Below, one piece after another: positions 8,284 to 17,321 of a stretch of DNA of 64,000 bases. Within the stretch, counting starts at the first letter, position 1; the number at the start of each line of letters is the position of its first letter. The translations under genes and the position numbers were made by a program. Under the pieces are notes generated by a model. It was given only the letters and a program-made list of their open reading frames with translations, did not search any database and was not told the origin of the DNA. The DNA comes from Tsukamurella asaccharolytica (GTDB lineage Bacteria; Actinomycetota; Actinomycetes; Mycobacteriales; Mycobacteriaceae): contig NZ_VIGW01000001.1 in NCBI RefSeq assembly GCF_007858435.1, forward strand, positions 434,001 through 498,000, read 5' to 3'.

Positions 8284-9321
8284 TCATCCGTCGGACGGCC
8301 GGAACTCCCAGTCCGGGACGGAGTCCGCACGCACCGCGGGGAGTTCCACCCGCAGCCGCGATCCGCCGCGCGGCGAGGTCTCGACGCGGACCGAGCCGCC
8401 GTGCGCCCGGACGATCTCGTCGATGATGACGAGCTTGAGCCCGGTGCCGTCCGAACGGCGACGATCGGGATCCTCGAAGGGCGCGAAGGCGCGCTCGCGT
8501 TCGGCGGCGGGGGTGGGCGGGCCGTCGTCGTCCACGCGGAGGACGACCGCGCCGTCGAACGTCGCGATCCGCAGCGCGACGGCCGTCTCGGCGTGCCGCG
8601 CGGCCTCGTCGACGAGGTACTGCGCAAGCACGGTGAGGTGTGTACGGGCGCCGAGCACCAGGGTCGCGAGATCGCCCTCGACCGCGAAGCCGACCGCGGC
8701 CGGGACGCGCACACCGGTCATGATCTCGAACCACGGGAGGATCTCGCGCTGCGGCCGCTCGCCGGCGCGGAGGCGGGCCAGCAGCAGGACGTCGGCGGCG
8801 GTCGCCTGGAGCCGGTCCGCGTCGGCGAGGGCCCGCTGCACGGCGTGCGCGGGGTCGGGGCCGCCCGGCCGGGTCGCGGCGACGAGGTCCCCGCGCACGA
8901 CGGCGAGGGGCTCGCGCAGGGCGTCCGCGGCGTCGCCGACGAAGTCGAGTCGCCGCTCCGCGCCGCGCTGGCGCCGCTCGAGGGAGTCGTTGAGGGTGCG
9001 GACGAGACGGGCGAGTTCGTCGTCGCCCCCGGTCCCGCTCACGCGCAACCGCGGGTCGCCGTCCGCGAGCTCGCGGTAGCGCCGCTCGATGGCGCCGACC
9101 CGCCGGAGCACCCGGTCGGCGGCGACCCAGGCGATCAGGCCCGCCGCGACGGCGGCGACGGGCACCGCCACGATCGCCGCCTGCGCGGGGCCGTCGGCGT
9201 ACCGCACGAGGACCACGGCGAGGGCGGCGGCACCGAGGAGGACGATGACCCCCGCCAGCAGCGACAGTCGCGCGCGCACGGCCCCACGGCCCGTCGAGCG
9301 CGCCGCCGGTGTCCGTGCCAC
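8284..9321 (-). CDS. Histidine-kinase-like membrane protein lacking the phospho-acceptor histidine
   Basis: The 345-residue protein has two membrane segments (about 20-40 and 47-68), a HAMP-like linker and a helical dimerisation region. An ATPase domain of the GHKL fold follows. The place where kinases read ASHELRTPL here reads AADALREPL (residues 131-139), so Asp133 stands in for the histidine. The N-box, usually LVDNA, reads LVDEA, losing the asparagine that holds magnesium-ATP. The G boxes (VDDDGPP, GTGLKLVI) are kept. No response regulator is adjacent. It therefore looks like a pseudokinase, perhaps an ATP or protein-binding sensor. The start is a GTG with GGAGGAGG before it. Confidence 0.75.
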   Translation of the reverse strand: MARTPAARSTGRGAVRARLSLLAGVIVLLGAAALAVVLVRYADGPAQAAIVAVPVAAVAAGLIAWVAADRVLRRVGAIERRYRELADGDPRLRVSGTGGDDELARLVRTLNDSLERRQRGAERRLDFVGDAADALREPLAVVRGDLVAATRPGGPDPAHAVQRALADADRLQATAADVLLLARLRAGERPQREILPWFEIMTGVRVPAAVGFAVEGDLATLVLGARTHLTVLAQYLVDEAARHAETAVALRIATFDGAVVLRVDDDGPPTPAAERERAFAPFEDPDRRRSDGTGLKLVIIDEIVRAHGGSVRVETSPRGGSRLRVELPAVRADSVPDWEFRPSDG

Positions 9322-9410
9322 TCGTCCTCCTCCCGGGCTCGGATCGCATCGATCGCGCCGATCACCTCGGTGCGATCGCGATCACGAAGCATCGCGGGTT
9401 GACCATACCG

Positions 9411-9433
9411 ACCGCGGCTCCGTTTCCCGCGGT
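9411..9433 (-). terminator. Hairpin after trmD
   Basis: Seven-base perfect arms (9411-9417 and 9427-9433, ACCGCGG/CCGCGGT) enclose a nine-base loop, 22 bases beyond the trmD stop on the minus strand. There is no U tract. The position fits the end of the rpsP-khpA-rimM-trmD operon. Confidence 0.5.
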
Positions 9434-9454
9434 TCTCCGCGCCCGTGGCGCGGG

Positions 9455-10147
9455 TTACGCGGGCGGCAGGAGATCCGGTCGACGGTCCGCCGTCCGGGCG
9501 ACCGACTGCTCGCGGCGCCAGGCGGCGACCCTGGCGTGGTCGCCCGACAGCAGGACCGGTGGCACCGCGAGGTCGCGCCAGACCTCGGGCCGCGTGTAGG
9601 AGGGGCCCTCGAGGAGGCCGTCGGCACCGTCGGAGAAGGAGTCGTCGTGGTGGCTGAGCTTATTACCCAGCACCCCCGGGATGAGGCGGCCGAAGGCCTC
9701 GACCATGACGAGGACGGCGGCCTCGCCCCCGATGAGCACGTAGTCGCCGATGGAGACCTCGACGACGCGGACGCGGCGCGCGGCATCGTCGAGGACGCGC
9801 TGGTCGATGCCCTCGTAGCGGCCGCAGGCGAAGACGATGTGCTCCTCGCGGGCCCACTCGAGCGCCATGGCCTGCGTGAACGGGACACCGGCGGGCGTGG
9901 GGACCACGAGCAGCGCGCCCTCGGGGCAGACGTCGTCGAGGGCGGGGCCCCAGACCGTCGGCTTCATGACCATGCCGGGCCCGCCGCCGTACGGGGAGTC
10001 GTCAACTGCCTTGTGCACGTCGTGCGTCCAGTCGCGCAGGTCGTGCACGCCGAACTCGAGCAGCCCCTTGTCGACGGCCTTACCGAGGAGCGCCTGCCGC
10101 AGCGGCGCGAGGTACTCGGGGAAGATCGTCACCACGTCGATGCGCAC
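9455..10147 (-). CDS. trmD: tRNA (guanine-N1)-methyltransferase
   Basis: TrmD methylates G37 of tRNAs that read CNN codons, preventing frameshifts; it is a cytoplasmic SPOUT-knot homodimer using S-adenosylmethionine. The 230-residue protein has all the landmarks: MRIDVVTIFPEY at the start, DDSPYGGGPGMVM, GRYEGIDQRVLDD, and the knot loop SIGDYVLIGGEAA. It starts with ATG four bases after the rimM stop. Length is normal. Confidence 0.97.
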   Translation of the reverse strand: MRIDVVTIFPEYLAPLRQALLGKAVDKGLLEFGVHDLRDWTHDVHKAVDDSPYGGGPGMVMKPTVWGPALDDVCPEGALLVVPTPAGVPFTQAMALEWAREEHIVFACGRYEGIDQRVLDDAARRVRVVEVSIGDYVLIGGEAAVLVMVEAFGRLIPGVLGNKLSHHDDSFSDGADGLLEGPSYTRPEVWRDLAVPPVLLSGDHARVAAWRREQSVARTADRRPDLLPPA

Positions 10148-10150
10148 GGG

Positions 10151-10672
10151 CTACTCCGGGTCGAGGAGACCGTCGGGCGGGTCGACGGTGACGACGCCCG
10201 CGGCCACGTCGATGACGGGGACGATGGCGGTGACGAACGGGATGAGGATCTCGCGGCCGTCGGGCGCCTTCACCGACAGCAGCTCACCGCCGGGCGCGTG
10301 CAGGACCTCGGCGATGACGCCCACGTCCTCGCCGTCGACGGTGCGGACGGCGAGGCCCTCGAGCTCGTGGTCGTAGAACTCGTCGGGGTCGTCACTCGGC
10401 TCGACGTCGGCGGAGTCGATGAGGAACAGGGTGCCGCGCAGCTCGTCGGCGGCGGTGCGGTCCGTGACGCCCTGCAGACGCACCAGCAGCCTCCCGGAAT
10501 GATTCCGGGAGGCTGCGACGGTGTACGTCCGGGTGTTCTTCTCGCGGGGGCGCCGGCCGGTGAGGACGGCGCCGTCCGCGAAGCGGAGCTCGGGCGAATC
10601 GGTGCGCACCTCCACGACGATCTCGCCGCGGATGCCGTGCGACTTGGCGACGCGACCGATCACGAGCTCCAT
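10151..10672 (-). CDS. rimM: 16S rRNA processing protein RimM
   Basis: RimM binds S19 and helps mature the head of the 30S subunit. From the ATG at 10672 the 173-residue protein reads MELVIGRVAKSHGIRGEIVV, the conserved RimM opening, and has a C-terminal PRC-barrel (YDHELEGLAVRTVDGEDVG ... ILIPFVTAIVP). The reading frame continues 18 codons upstream into khpA, but the ATG at 10672 lies four bases after the khpA stop and gives the conserved start. A loop insertion, SRNHSG, coincides with a DNA palindrome (ccgggaatgattcccgg) inside the gene. Confidence 0.95.
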   Translation of the reverse strand: MELVIGRVAKSHGIRGEIVVEVRTDSPELRFADGAVLTGRRPREKNTRTYTVAASRNHSGRLLVRLQGVTDRTAADELRGTLFLIDSADVEPSDDPDEFYDHELEGLAVRTVDGEDVGVIAEVLHAPGGELLSVKAPDGREILIPFVTAIVPVIDVAAGVVTVDPPDGLLDPE

Positions 10673-10676
10673 CGGG

Positions 10677-10925
10677 TCAGCGGACCCGATCGGTGTCGAC
10701 CACGTCGATCCGGATGCCCTTGCCACCGATCCCGGTGACGAGGGTGCGCAGGGCGGTGGCGGTGCGGCCGCTGCGGCCGATGACCTTGCCCAGGTCGTCC
10801 GGGTTCACGTGGACCTCGATGACGCGGCCGCGGCGGCCGGTGATGAGGTCGACGCGGACGTCGTCCGGGTTCGACACGATGCCGCGCACGAGGTGCTCGA
10901 CGGCATCGGCGACGACGGCACTCAT
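10677..10925 (-). CDS. khpA: KH-domain RNA-binding protein KhpA
   Basis: An 82-residue single KH-domain protein between rpsP and rimM, the standard position for KhpA (YlqC). The KH signature GKVIGRSGRTATALRTLV is intact. KhpA, usually with KhpB, binds RNA and affects cell elongation in Gram-positive bacteria. Its ATG overlaps the rpsP stop by one base (TAATG), so translation is coupled. Confidence 0.93.
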   Translation of the reverse strand: MSAVVADAVEHLVRGIVSNPDDVRVDLITGRRGRVIEVHVNPDDLGKVIGRSGRTATALRTLVTGIGGKGIRIDVVDTDRVR

Positions 10926-11401
10926 TACTCGCCCTCGGCCGGAGCCTCGGCGGTGGCCTCAGCAGCCTCGGCGGGCGCCTCAGCAGCCTCAGCGGGCGCC
11001 TCGTCGGCCTTCTTCTCCGCCTTCTTCTTGGGCGTGGTGGCCGCCGCGGCGGGCTCCTTGTCGGCCTCGGCGAGGGCGGCGTTGAAGAGGTCCAGCTTGG
11101 ACGGCTTCTCGGCGGCGGTCTTGAGGGTGCCCTCGGCGCCGGGGAGGCCCTTGAACTTCTGCCAGTCACCCGTGATCTTCAGGAGGGCGAGAATCGGCTC
11201 GGTCGGCTGCGCGCCGACGCTCAGCCAGTACTGCACGCGCTCCGAGTCGATCTGGATGAGCGAGGGCTCCTCCTTGGGGTGGTACTTGCCGATCGACTCG
11301 ATCGCACGGCCGTTGCGGCGGGTGCGCGAGTCGGCGACGACGACGCGGTACTGCGGGTTGCGGATCTTGCCGAGCCGCGTGAGCTTGATCTTGACAGCCA
11401 T
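10925..11401 (-). CDS. rpsP: 30S ribosomal protein S16
   Basis: S16 is a primary-binding small-subunit protein. The 158-residue protein starts [20 protein letters not shown], the conserved opening; the S16 core ends near residue 95. A long alanine/glutamate/lysine tail follows, with repeats of APAEAAE, as seen in other mycolata but longer than in most bacteria. I chose the ATG at 11401 rather than the upstream extension of the frame because the conserved protein begins there. It opens the rpsP-khpA-rimM-trmD operon and is divergent from gadB across 226 bases in which I see no other gene. Confidence 0.97.
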   Translation of the reverse strand: MAVKIKLTRLGKIRNPQYRVVVADSRTRRNGRAIESIGKYHPKEEPSLIQIDSERVQYWLSVGAQPTEPILALLKITGDWQKFKGLPGAEGTLKTAAEKPSKLDLFNAALAEADKEPAAAATTPKKKAEKKADEAPAEAAEAPAEAAEATAEAPAEGE

Positions 11402-11627
11402 GTGCTGTGTGGTCCTTCGTTCGTAGTCACGTGTGCAATTCAGCGATGCGTCAGGATGAACGCACCCGGTTTTGCCGTCTGGTTGCGTGACCGCCGGGCG
11501 GTATCTCAGCCGCTGCCGGTCAGCAGCGCTCCATTCTGCCATGTCACGCGGGCCGCACGAAATCGCGCGACCGTCCGCACGGATCGCTCGGCCTGCCATG
11601 ACCGCTGCGCGGGGGTAGCGTTTAGCC

Positions 11628-13010
11628 ATGGACACGAATCCTCTCGACGACGATGCCGTCCTCATCCCCGCCTACGCCGGCCGGCTCGGCACCGATCCGC
11701 TGCCCCGCGCCCGCCTCGCCGACGGAGAGACCACACCGTCGGAGGCCTACCGATTCATCCACGACGAGCTGATGCTCGACGGTCAGTCCCGGATGAACCT
11801 CGCGACCTTCGTCACCACCTGGATGGAACCGCAGGGGCAGGCCCTGATGGCGGAGTCCTTCGACAAGAACGCGATCGACCACGACGAGTACCCCGCCACC
11901 TCCGCGATCGACGCGCGGACCGTCGCGATCGTCGCGGACCTCTTCCACGCGCCGGGCCTGGACCCGTCCGATCCGGCGTCCGCCACGGGAACCTCGACGA
12001 TCGGCTCCTCTGAGGCCGTGATGCTCGCCGGCCTCGCCCTGAAGTGGCGCTGGCGGAAGGCGCGCCGAGCGCGCGGCCTGGACGCGAGCACCCCCAAGCT
12101 CGTCCTCGGGTCGAACGTCCAGGTGGTCTGGGAGAAGTTCTGCCGCTACTTCGACGTGGAGCCCGTCTACCTGCCCATCGAGCCCGGCCGCTACGTGATC
12201 ACGCCCGAGCAGGTGCGAGCGGCCGTCGACGAGAACACGATCGGCGCGGTCGCCATCCTCGGGACCACCTTCACGGGCGAGTACGAGGACGTGGCCGGGA
12301 TCTGCGCCGCCCTGGACGACCTGGCGGAAGCGGGAGGCCCCGACGTCCCCGTGCACGTCGACGCGGCGAGCGGCGGCTTCGTCGCGCCCTTCCTCGACCC
12401 CGACCTCGCCTGGGACTTCCGCCTGCCGCGCGTCGCGTCGATCAACGCCTCGGGCCACAAGTTCGGACTCACTTACCCGGGCATCGGCTTCGTGGTCTTC
12501 CGCGACCGGGAGGCCCTCGACGAGGACCTGGTCTTCCGGGTGAACTACCTCGGCGGCGACATGCCGACGTTCACCCTCAACTTCTCGCGGCCCGGCGCAC
12601 AGATCATCGGCCAGTACTACAACTTCATCCGGCTCGGCCGTGACGGCTACACCAAGGTCATGCGGGCGCTGCGCGGCACCGCGACCTGGCTGGCGCAAGA
12701 GCTCGCCGCTCTGGAACACCTGCACGTGGTCACCGACGGCTCGGCGTTGCCCGTCGTGACCCTCACGGTCGACGACGGTGCGCCGTTCACGGCCTTCGAC
12801 GTCTCGCACGAGCTGCGCGCCTACGGCTGGCAGGTTCCGGCGTACACGATGCCGGCCGACGCGCAGGAAGTCACGGTCCTGCGCATCGTCGTGCGGGAGG
12901 GCTTCTCGGGCGACCTCGCGGGCAAGCTGCGGAACGACCTCGCGGCCGCCCTCGACCGACTGGGGGCCGCGGGCGCCGCGCGCCGGCCGCGGATCGCCTT
13001 CCACTACTGA
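11628..13010 (+). CDS. gadB: Glutamate decarboxylase
   Basis: PLP-dependent enzyme that converts glutamate to gamma-aminobutyrate, consuming a proton; it is linked to acid resistance. The 460-residue protein has the group II decarboxylase fold. [10 protein letters not shown] holds the PLP-contact aspartate, and [10 protein letters not shown] supplies the lysine (Lys278) that carries PLP. The N-terminus and YPATSAID region match bacterial GAD. The C-terminus ends with the typical short tail after RIAFHY. No antiporter gene (gadC) is adjacent. Confidence 0.93.
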   Translation: MDTNPLDDDAVLIPAYAGRLGTDPLPRARLADGETTPSEAYRFIHDELMLDGQSRMNLATFVTTWMEPQGQALMAESFDKNAIDHDEYPATSAIDARTVAIVADLFHAPGLDPSDPASATGTSTIGSSEAVMLAGLALKWRWRKARRARGLDASTPKLVLGSNVQVVWEKFCRYFDVEPVYLPIEPGRYVITPEQVRAAVDENTIGAVAILGTTFTGEYEDVAGICAALDDLAEAGGPDVPVHVDAASGGFVAPFLDPDLAWDFRLPRVASINASGHKFGLTYPGIGFVVFRDREALDEDLVFRVNYLGGDMPTFTLNFSRPGAQIIGQYYNFIRLGRDGYTKVMRALRGTATWLAQELAALEHLHVVTDGSALPVVTLTVDDGAPFTAFDVSHELRAYGWQVPAYTMPADAQEVTVLRIVVREGFSGDLAGKLRNDLAAALDRLGAAGAARRPRIAFHY

Positions 13011-13033
13011 GGCGGCACGACCCGCTCCCGGAC

Positions 13034-13052
13034 GCGCGCTCCCGCTGCGCGC
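13034..13052 (+). terminator. Possible terminator hairpin after gadB
   Basis: Six-base arms GCGCGC (13034-13039 and 13047-13052) enclose a seven-base loop, 23 bases beyond the gadB stop. The stem is short and made only of alternating G and C, so this is a weak call based mainly on position. Confidence 0.35.
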
Positions 13053-13139
13053 CCCGCACGGCGGCTAGGATCGATCGCGAGCACGGTTCCGCGCCGCGTG
13101 AGACTCGCCACTCCACGTGGCGGTGCCACAAAGCGAGGG

Positions 13140-13153
13140 TTACCGGCGGGTAA
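13140..13153. promoter_or_regulatory. Palindrome upstream of acyltransferase gene, possible operator
   Basis: A perfect inverted repeat TTACC-GGCG-GGTAA lies 102 bases before the acyltransferase ATG. TAAACT (13151-13156), overlapping its right arm, has the form of an actinobacterial -10 element, so a protein bound here would block transcription. The repeat has the size of a TetR-type half-site pair. No regulator is encoded next to it. The remaining 245-base gap shows no gene. Confidence 0.4.
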
Positions 13154-13255
13154 ACTGAGCCTGTCGTCGCCTGCGCGGTGCACCGTCAGCCCGGTGTAGA
13201 CCACTGCCAGGCCGCACACAGCCACCTCGCAGGATCGGACCGCAGACTCAGACAC

Positions 13256-14518
13256 ATGGCCACGCACCTGGATAGCCCCGCCCCGTCCCCGGCGCCCGCC
13301 GGGGACTCCGGGGCCGCCCGTTCCCGCGGCGGCTACCTGTACCAACTGGACTTCGTCCGCACCATCACCTTCCTCCTCGTGGTCTTCATCCACACGCTGA
13401 CGAACACCAACGACGAGGTCAACGGCACCGTCACCAATGCGATCGCGATGAACCTGCACTTCACGCGCAACGCCTTCTTCGCGCTCACCGGCCTGGTGCT
13501 GGCGTACGGCATCGTCGAGCGCGGCGCGCGCCTGAGCCCCGTCCAGTTCTGGCGCAAACGGCTGGCGCTGGTGGTCACGCCGTTCGTGCTGTGGGCGTTC
13601 GCGTACTGGGTCTACGACATGGTGGTCGGAGGCAACGGCGGCCGGATCCCCTTCGAGTTGGGCGATTTCTGGAACAACCTCAAGTGGGGTGGCACCAACG
13701 GCTACCAGCTCTACTTCATCTTCGTCACCCTGCAGATCTACCTGCTGTTCCCGCTGATCTTCGCGTTCGCCGAGCGCACCCGCCGGTTCCACGCCCCGGT
13801 CCTGGCCGTCAGCGCCGTCCTCCAGGTGGGGATCTACGTCGCGGCCACCTACTGGAACCCGACGACCGGCTGGTGGGGCGAGAACTTCTGGCACCTGTAC
13901 GCCACCTTCGTTCCGTACCAGTTCTTCATCCTGCTGGGCGTCTTCACGGCCTTCCACCGCGAGCGCATCGAGGGGTTCCTGCTGCGCCACGCTCCCCTGG
14001 TCTTCGCCGCCGCCGCGCTCACCGCGCTCGGCGCGCAGGTCCTCTACCGGGCCCGGCTGAGCGACGGGACGGCGCCGATCGTGGCCTCCGCCGTCTTCCA
14101 ACCCGCCAACTTCGTGCTCTACGTCGTGCTCGTGGCGGCGGTGTACACCGTGGGCCTCCTGCTGGCGCGTCACCGGCACCGTCTGCCACGCCTGACCCGC
14201 TTCGCCTCGTACGGCGCGAAGCGCGCCTTCGGCGTCTTCCTCGTGCACGTGATGGTCCTGTCCACCCTGCTGCTCCCCAAGGCCGCCGACGGCGCGCCCT
14301 GGCTCACAACGGTGCTCCCATCACCGTTCGGCACCGCCGTCGCGTACGTGGCGACGATCGCGATCACCCTCGGCATCGTCGAGGTACTGAGCCGTGCACC
14401 GAAGGCGCAGTGGTGGGTAGGCCGCCCGCGTCCGGCGAAGCGCACGCGTCCCGCGCGAGCGGCGCAGGCACCGGCCGAGGAGGGCCTCACCGGCATCGCC
14501 CGCACCTCGACCTCGTGA
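13256..14518 (+). CDS. Acyltransferase 3 family membrane protein
   Basis: The 420-residue integral membrane protein has about ten hydrophobic segments and the acyltransferase-3 layout: an early arginine and histidine (LDFVRTITFLLVVFIHTLT), then LVLAYGIVERG, and a C-terminal FGVFLVHVMVL. These enzymes move acetyl or other acyl groups onto envelope sugars or lipids. The target here is unknown. I chose the ATG at 13256 because the conserved part begins soon after; an upstream extension of 26 codons lacks coding character. The C-terminus is basic and cytoplasmic. Confidence 0.8.
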   Translation: MATHLDSPAPSPAPAGDSGAARSRGGYLYQLDFVRTITFLLVVFIHTLTNTNDEVNGTVTNAIAMNLHFTRNAFFALTGLVLAYGIVERGARLSPVQFWRKRLALVVTPFVLWAFAYWVYDMVVGGNGGRIPFELGDFWNNLKWGGTNGYQLYFIFVTLQIYLLFPLIFAFAERTRRFHAPVLAVSAVLQVGIYVAATYWNPTTGWWGENFWHLYATFVPYQFFILLGVFTAFHRERIEGFLLRHAPLVFAAAALTALGAQVLYRARLSDGTAPIVASAVFQPANFVLYVVLVAAVYTVGLLLARHRHRLPRLTRFASYGAKRAFGVFLVHVMVLSTLLLPKAADGAPWLTTVLPSPFGTAVAYVATIAITLGIVEVLSRAPKAQWWVGRPRPAKRTRPARAAQAPAEEGLTGIARTSTS

Positions 14519-14533
14519 CTCTCCGCTCACTGG

Positions 14534-14559
14534 CGACCGCAAGCTGACCAGCGCGGTCG
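14534..14559. terminator. Hairpin between convergent genes
   Basis: Seven-base perfect arms CGACCGC/GCGGTCG (14534-14540 and 14553-14559) with a 12-base loop lie between the stops of the acyltransferase (plus) and amidohydrolase (minus). It could serve both directions. Confidence 0.5.
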
Positions 14560-14564
14560 GGGGC

Positions 14565-15647
14565 TTATCGCGAGAGGTCGGCGAGCTCGCCCCGGACCAG
14601 CACCGCCGACGGTGCCGGCAGAGCGCCATGGGCGAGCGCGACGCGCGGGTCCTCGTCGTAGATCACGAGGTCGGCGGGGGTGCCGTCATCGATGCCGGCG
14701 AAACCGAGCCACTGCCGGGCCCGCCACGAGGCGGCGGCGATGGCCTCCTCCGGCGGCATGACGGTGGCGAGGGCCTCGATCTCGCGGGGCAGGGCGCCGT
14801 GCACGTTGAAGCCGCCGGCGTCAGTGCCCGCGTACATCGCGACGCCGGCCTCCCAGGCGGCCCGGAAGGTGGCCTTCCGGCGGTCGTGCAGCGCCATCAT
14901 GTGGCGGTGGTAGACGGGGAACTTCTCGCGGGCGGGTTCGGCGATCGAGGGGAAGTTCTCGATCTGGATCATGGTGGGCACCAGGCCGATCCCCTTCTCC
15001 ACCATGGTCTCAATGGTGTCGGCGGTGAGCCCGGAGCCGTGCTCGATCGCGTCGACGCCGGCGGCGAGGAGGCCCGGCAGCGCGTCCTCGCCGAAGACGT
15101 GCGCGGTGATCTGCGCGCCGGCGTCGTGCGCCACCTCGACGGCCTTCGCGAGCACGTCGTCGGGCCACAGCGGCGCGAGGTCTCCGGCGGCACGGTCGAT
15201 CCAGTCCCCCACGAGCTTGATCCACGGGTGCCCCTCGGCGGCGCGGCGCCGGACCGCGTCGACGAGCTGCGACGGGTCGTCGAGTTGCTCGCCGAGCCCG
15301 CGGGTGTAGCGCTTGACCAGCGCGATGTGCTGCCCCATGCGCACCATGCGCGGCAGCCCGGGCGCCCCGTCCAGCGGCGACGTGTCGAGGTCGGAGCCGG
15401 GTTCGCGGATCACGGTGACGCCGACGGCGACGTCCTGGAGCGCCAGCGCTCGGCCGCGCACCAAGTCGGGCTCACCGTTCTCGACGATGCCCACGTGGCA
15501 GTGCGCGTCGACGTAGCCCGGCACGGCGAAGCCGCGCAGCTCGGTGGCGGGACCACCCGGACCCGACAGGTGTACAACACCGTCGGACACCCAGAACTCG
15601 CCCTCACCGCCGGGCAGGACGACGCCGGAGAAGTGCAGATCGCTCAT
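14565..15647 (-). CDS. Amidohydrolase family protein
   Basis: The 360-residue cytoplasmic metal hydrolase has the superfamily marks. VDAHCHVG is the HxH metal site near residue 64. HVFGEDALPGLLAAGVDAIEH carries the later histidines in part, and AGTDAG has the catalytic aspartate. The end reads GTPADLVIYDEDP, as in imidazolonepropionase-like enzymes. Substrate cannot be told. The ATG at 15647 was chosen because the product then starts at the beta-sandwich (MSDLHFSGVVLPGG). It stands alone between an acyltransferase and ffh. Confidence 0.85.
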   Translation of the reverse strand: MSDLHFSGVVLPGGEGEFWVSDGVVHLSGPGGPATELRGFAVPGYVDAHCHVGIVENGEPDLVRGRALALQDVAVGVTVIREPGSDLDTSPLDGAPGLPRMVRMGQHIALVKRYTRGLGEQLDDPSQLVDAVRRRAAEGHPWIKLVGDWIDRAAGDLAPLWPDDVLAKAVEVAHDAGAQITAHVFGEDALPGLLAAGVDAIEHGSGLTADTIETMVEKGIGLVPTMIQIENFPSIAEPAREKFPVYHRHMMALHDRRKATFRAAWEAGVAMYAGTDAGGFNVHGALPREIEALATVMPPEEAIAAASWRARQWLGFAGIDDGTPADLVIYDEDPRVALAHGALPAPSAVLVRGELADLSR

Positions 15648-15740
15648 CCGCGCAACCCTACGTCGTGAAACCGGGCGATTTCGACGGTACGAGGCCATTT
15701 GCGGCTTCGCACCGCAGGAATCCGCCGTTTTCGCGACGCA

Positions 15741-17312
15741 CTACCGCTTCTTGCGGAGCTGTTCCTCGAGCGCGGCCATGTCGATGCCCTCGAGGCCGGG
15801 GGGCAGCCGGTCGAGGCCCTTGGGCATGCTCGACAGGTCCATCCCGGCAGGCATGCCGGGCATGCCCGGGAAACCGGCGCCCATCTTGGGCGCCGCAGGT
15901 CCGCTCTGCCGGGCCCGATTGTTCTTCTTGCCCTGCTTGCCCTTCTGCTTGCGCTTGGACAGCCGCTTGGGGGCGCCGCCGCCGAAGCCGGCCATCTGCG
16001 ACATCATCTTCCGCGCCTCGAAGAACCGATCCACGAGCTGGTTCACGTCGGTGACGGTGACGCCGGAGCCCTTCGCGATGCGCAGGCGGCGCGAGGCGTT
16101 GATGATCTTGGGATCGTTGCGCTCGGCCGGGGTCATGCCACGGATGATCGCCTGGATCCGGTCGAGCTGGCTGTCGTCGACCGCGGCGAGGGCGTCCTTC
16201 ATCTGGCCCGCGCCGGGGAGCATGCCCAGCAGGTTCCCGATGGGACCCATCTTGCGGATCATCAGCATCTGGTCGAGGAAGTCCTCCAGGGTCAGCTCGC
16301 CGGAGGTGATCTTGGCGGCCGCCTCCTCCGCCTTCTGCTGGTCCATGTGGTGCTCGGCCTGCTCGATGAGCGAGAGCACGTCGCCCATGCCGAGGATCCG
16401 CGAGCTCATGCGGTCCGGGTGGAAGACGTCGAAGTCGTCGAGCTTCTCGCCGGTCGACGCGAAGAGGATCGGCTTACCGGTGATCTCGCGAACCGAGAGC
16501 GCCGCGCCGCCGCGGGCGTCGCCGTCGAGCTTGGTGAGCACTACGCCGGTGAAGTCGACACCGTCGGCGAAGGCCTGCGCGGTGGTCACCGCGTCCTGGC
16601 CGATCATGGCGTCGAGGACGAACAGCACCTCGTCGGGGTCCACGGCGTCGCGGATCGCCCGGGCCTGGCCCATGAGCTCCTCATCGATACCGAGGCGGCC
16701 GGCGGTGTCGACGATGACCACGTCGTGCTGCTTGGACCTCGCCTCGGCGATGCCCCCGCGCGCGACCTCGACGGGGTCGGCGGCGCTCACGCCGAGGGCG
16801 CCCTCGCCCCCGACGGAGGTACCGGGATGCGGCGCATAGGTGAGTACGCCGGCCCGCTCGCCGACGATCTTGAGCTGGTCGACGGCGCCCGGCCGCTGCA
16901 GATCGCAGGCCACGAGCATGGGCGTGTGGCCCTGCTTCTTGAGGAAGTTCGCGAGCTTGCCGGCCAGCGTGGTCTTGCCGGCGCCCTGCAGGCCCGCGAG
17001 CATGATCACGGTCGGCGGGGTCTTCGCCAGGTTGAGCCGACGCGTCTCGCCACCGAGGATGCCGACGAGTTCCTCGTTGACGATTTTGACGATCTGCTGC
17101 GCCGGGTTGAGCGCGGCCGAGACCTCGTGGCCCTTGGCCCGCTCCTTGACGCGCGCGACGAAGGCCCGCACCACGGGCAGCGCGACGTCGGCCTCGAGCA
17201 GCGCCAGCCTGATCTCGCGGGCCGTCGAGTCGATGTCGGCGTCGGTGAGCCGGCCCTTGCCGCGCAGGTCCTTGAGCGCGCCTGTGAGCCGATCGGAGAG
17301 GGATTCGAACAT
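15741..17312 (-). CDS. ffh: Signal recognition particle GTPase Ffh
   Basis: Ffh binds signal sequences of nascent membrane proteins together with 4.5S RNA and hands the ribosome to FtsY. The 523-residue protein has the N domain (MFESLSDRLTGALKDLRGKG), the GTPase domain with GLQGAGKTT, DTAGRLGID and TKLDGDARGG, and the methionine-rich M domain near the C-terminus (MPGMPAGMDL). The RNA-binding helix GSGVTVTDVNQLV is present. It lies nine bases downstream of glnD, so the two may be transcribed together. Confidence 0.98.
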   Translation of the reverse strand: MFESLSDRLTGALKDLRGKGRLTDADIDSTAREIRLALLEADVALPVVRAFVARVKERAKGHEVSAALNPAQQIVKIVNEELVGILGGETRRLNLAKTPPTVIMLAGLQGAGKTTLAGKLANFLKKQGHTPMLVACDLQRPGAVDQLKIVGERAGVLTYAPHPGTSVGGEGALGVSAADPVEVARGGIAEARSKQHDVVIVDTAGRLGIDEELMGQARAIRDAVDPDEVLFVLDAMIGQDAVTTAQAFADGVDFTGVVLTKLDGDARGGAALSVREITGKPILFASTGEKLDDFDVFHPDRMSSRILGMGDVLSLIEQAEHHMDQQKAEEAAAKITSGELTLEDFLDQMLMIRKMGPIGNLLGMLPGAGQMKDALAAVDDSQLDRIQAIIRGMTPAERNDPKIINASRRLRIAKGSGVTVTDVNQLVDRFFEARKMMSQMAGFGGGAPKRLSKRKQKGKQGKKNNRARQSGPAAPKMGAGFPGMPGMPAGMDLSSMPKGLDRLPPGLEGIDMAALEEQLRKKR

Positions 17313-17321
17313 TGCTCCAGA

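Noticed and set aside
9135-9392. Small minus-strand frame starting MLRDRDRTEVIGAID before the kinase-like gene
   Set aside because: It soon becomes a shadow of the kinase-like gene in another frame and has no family likeness, although its first 25 codons look protein-like.
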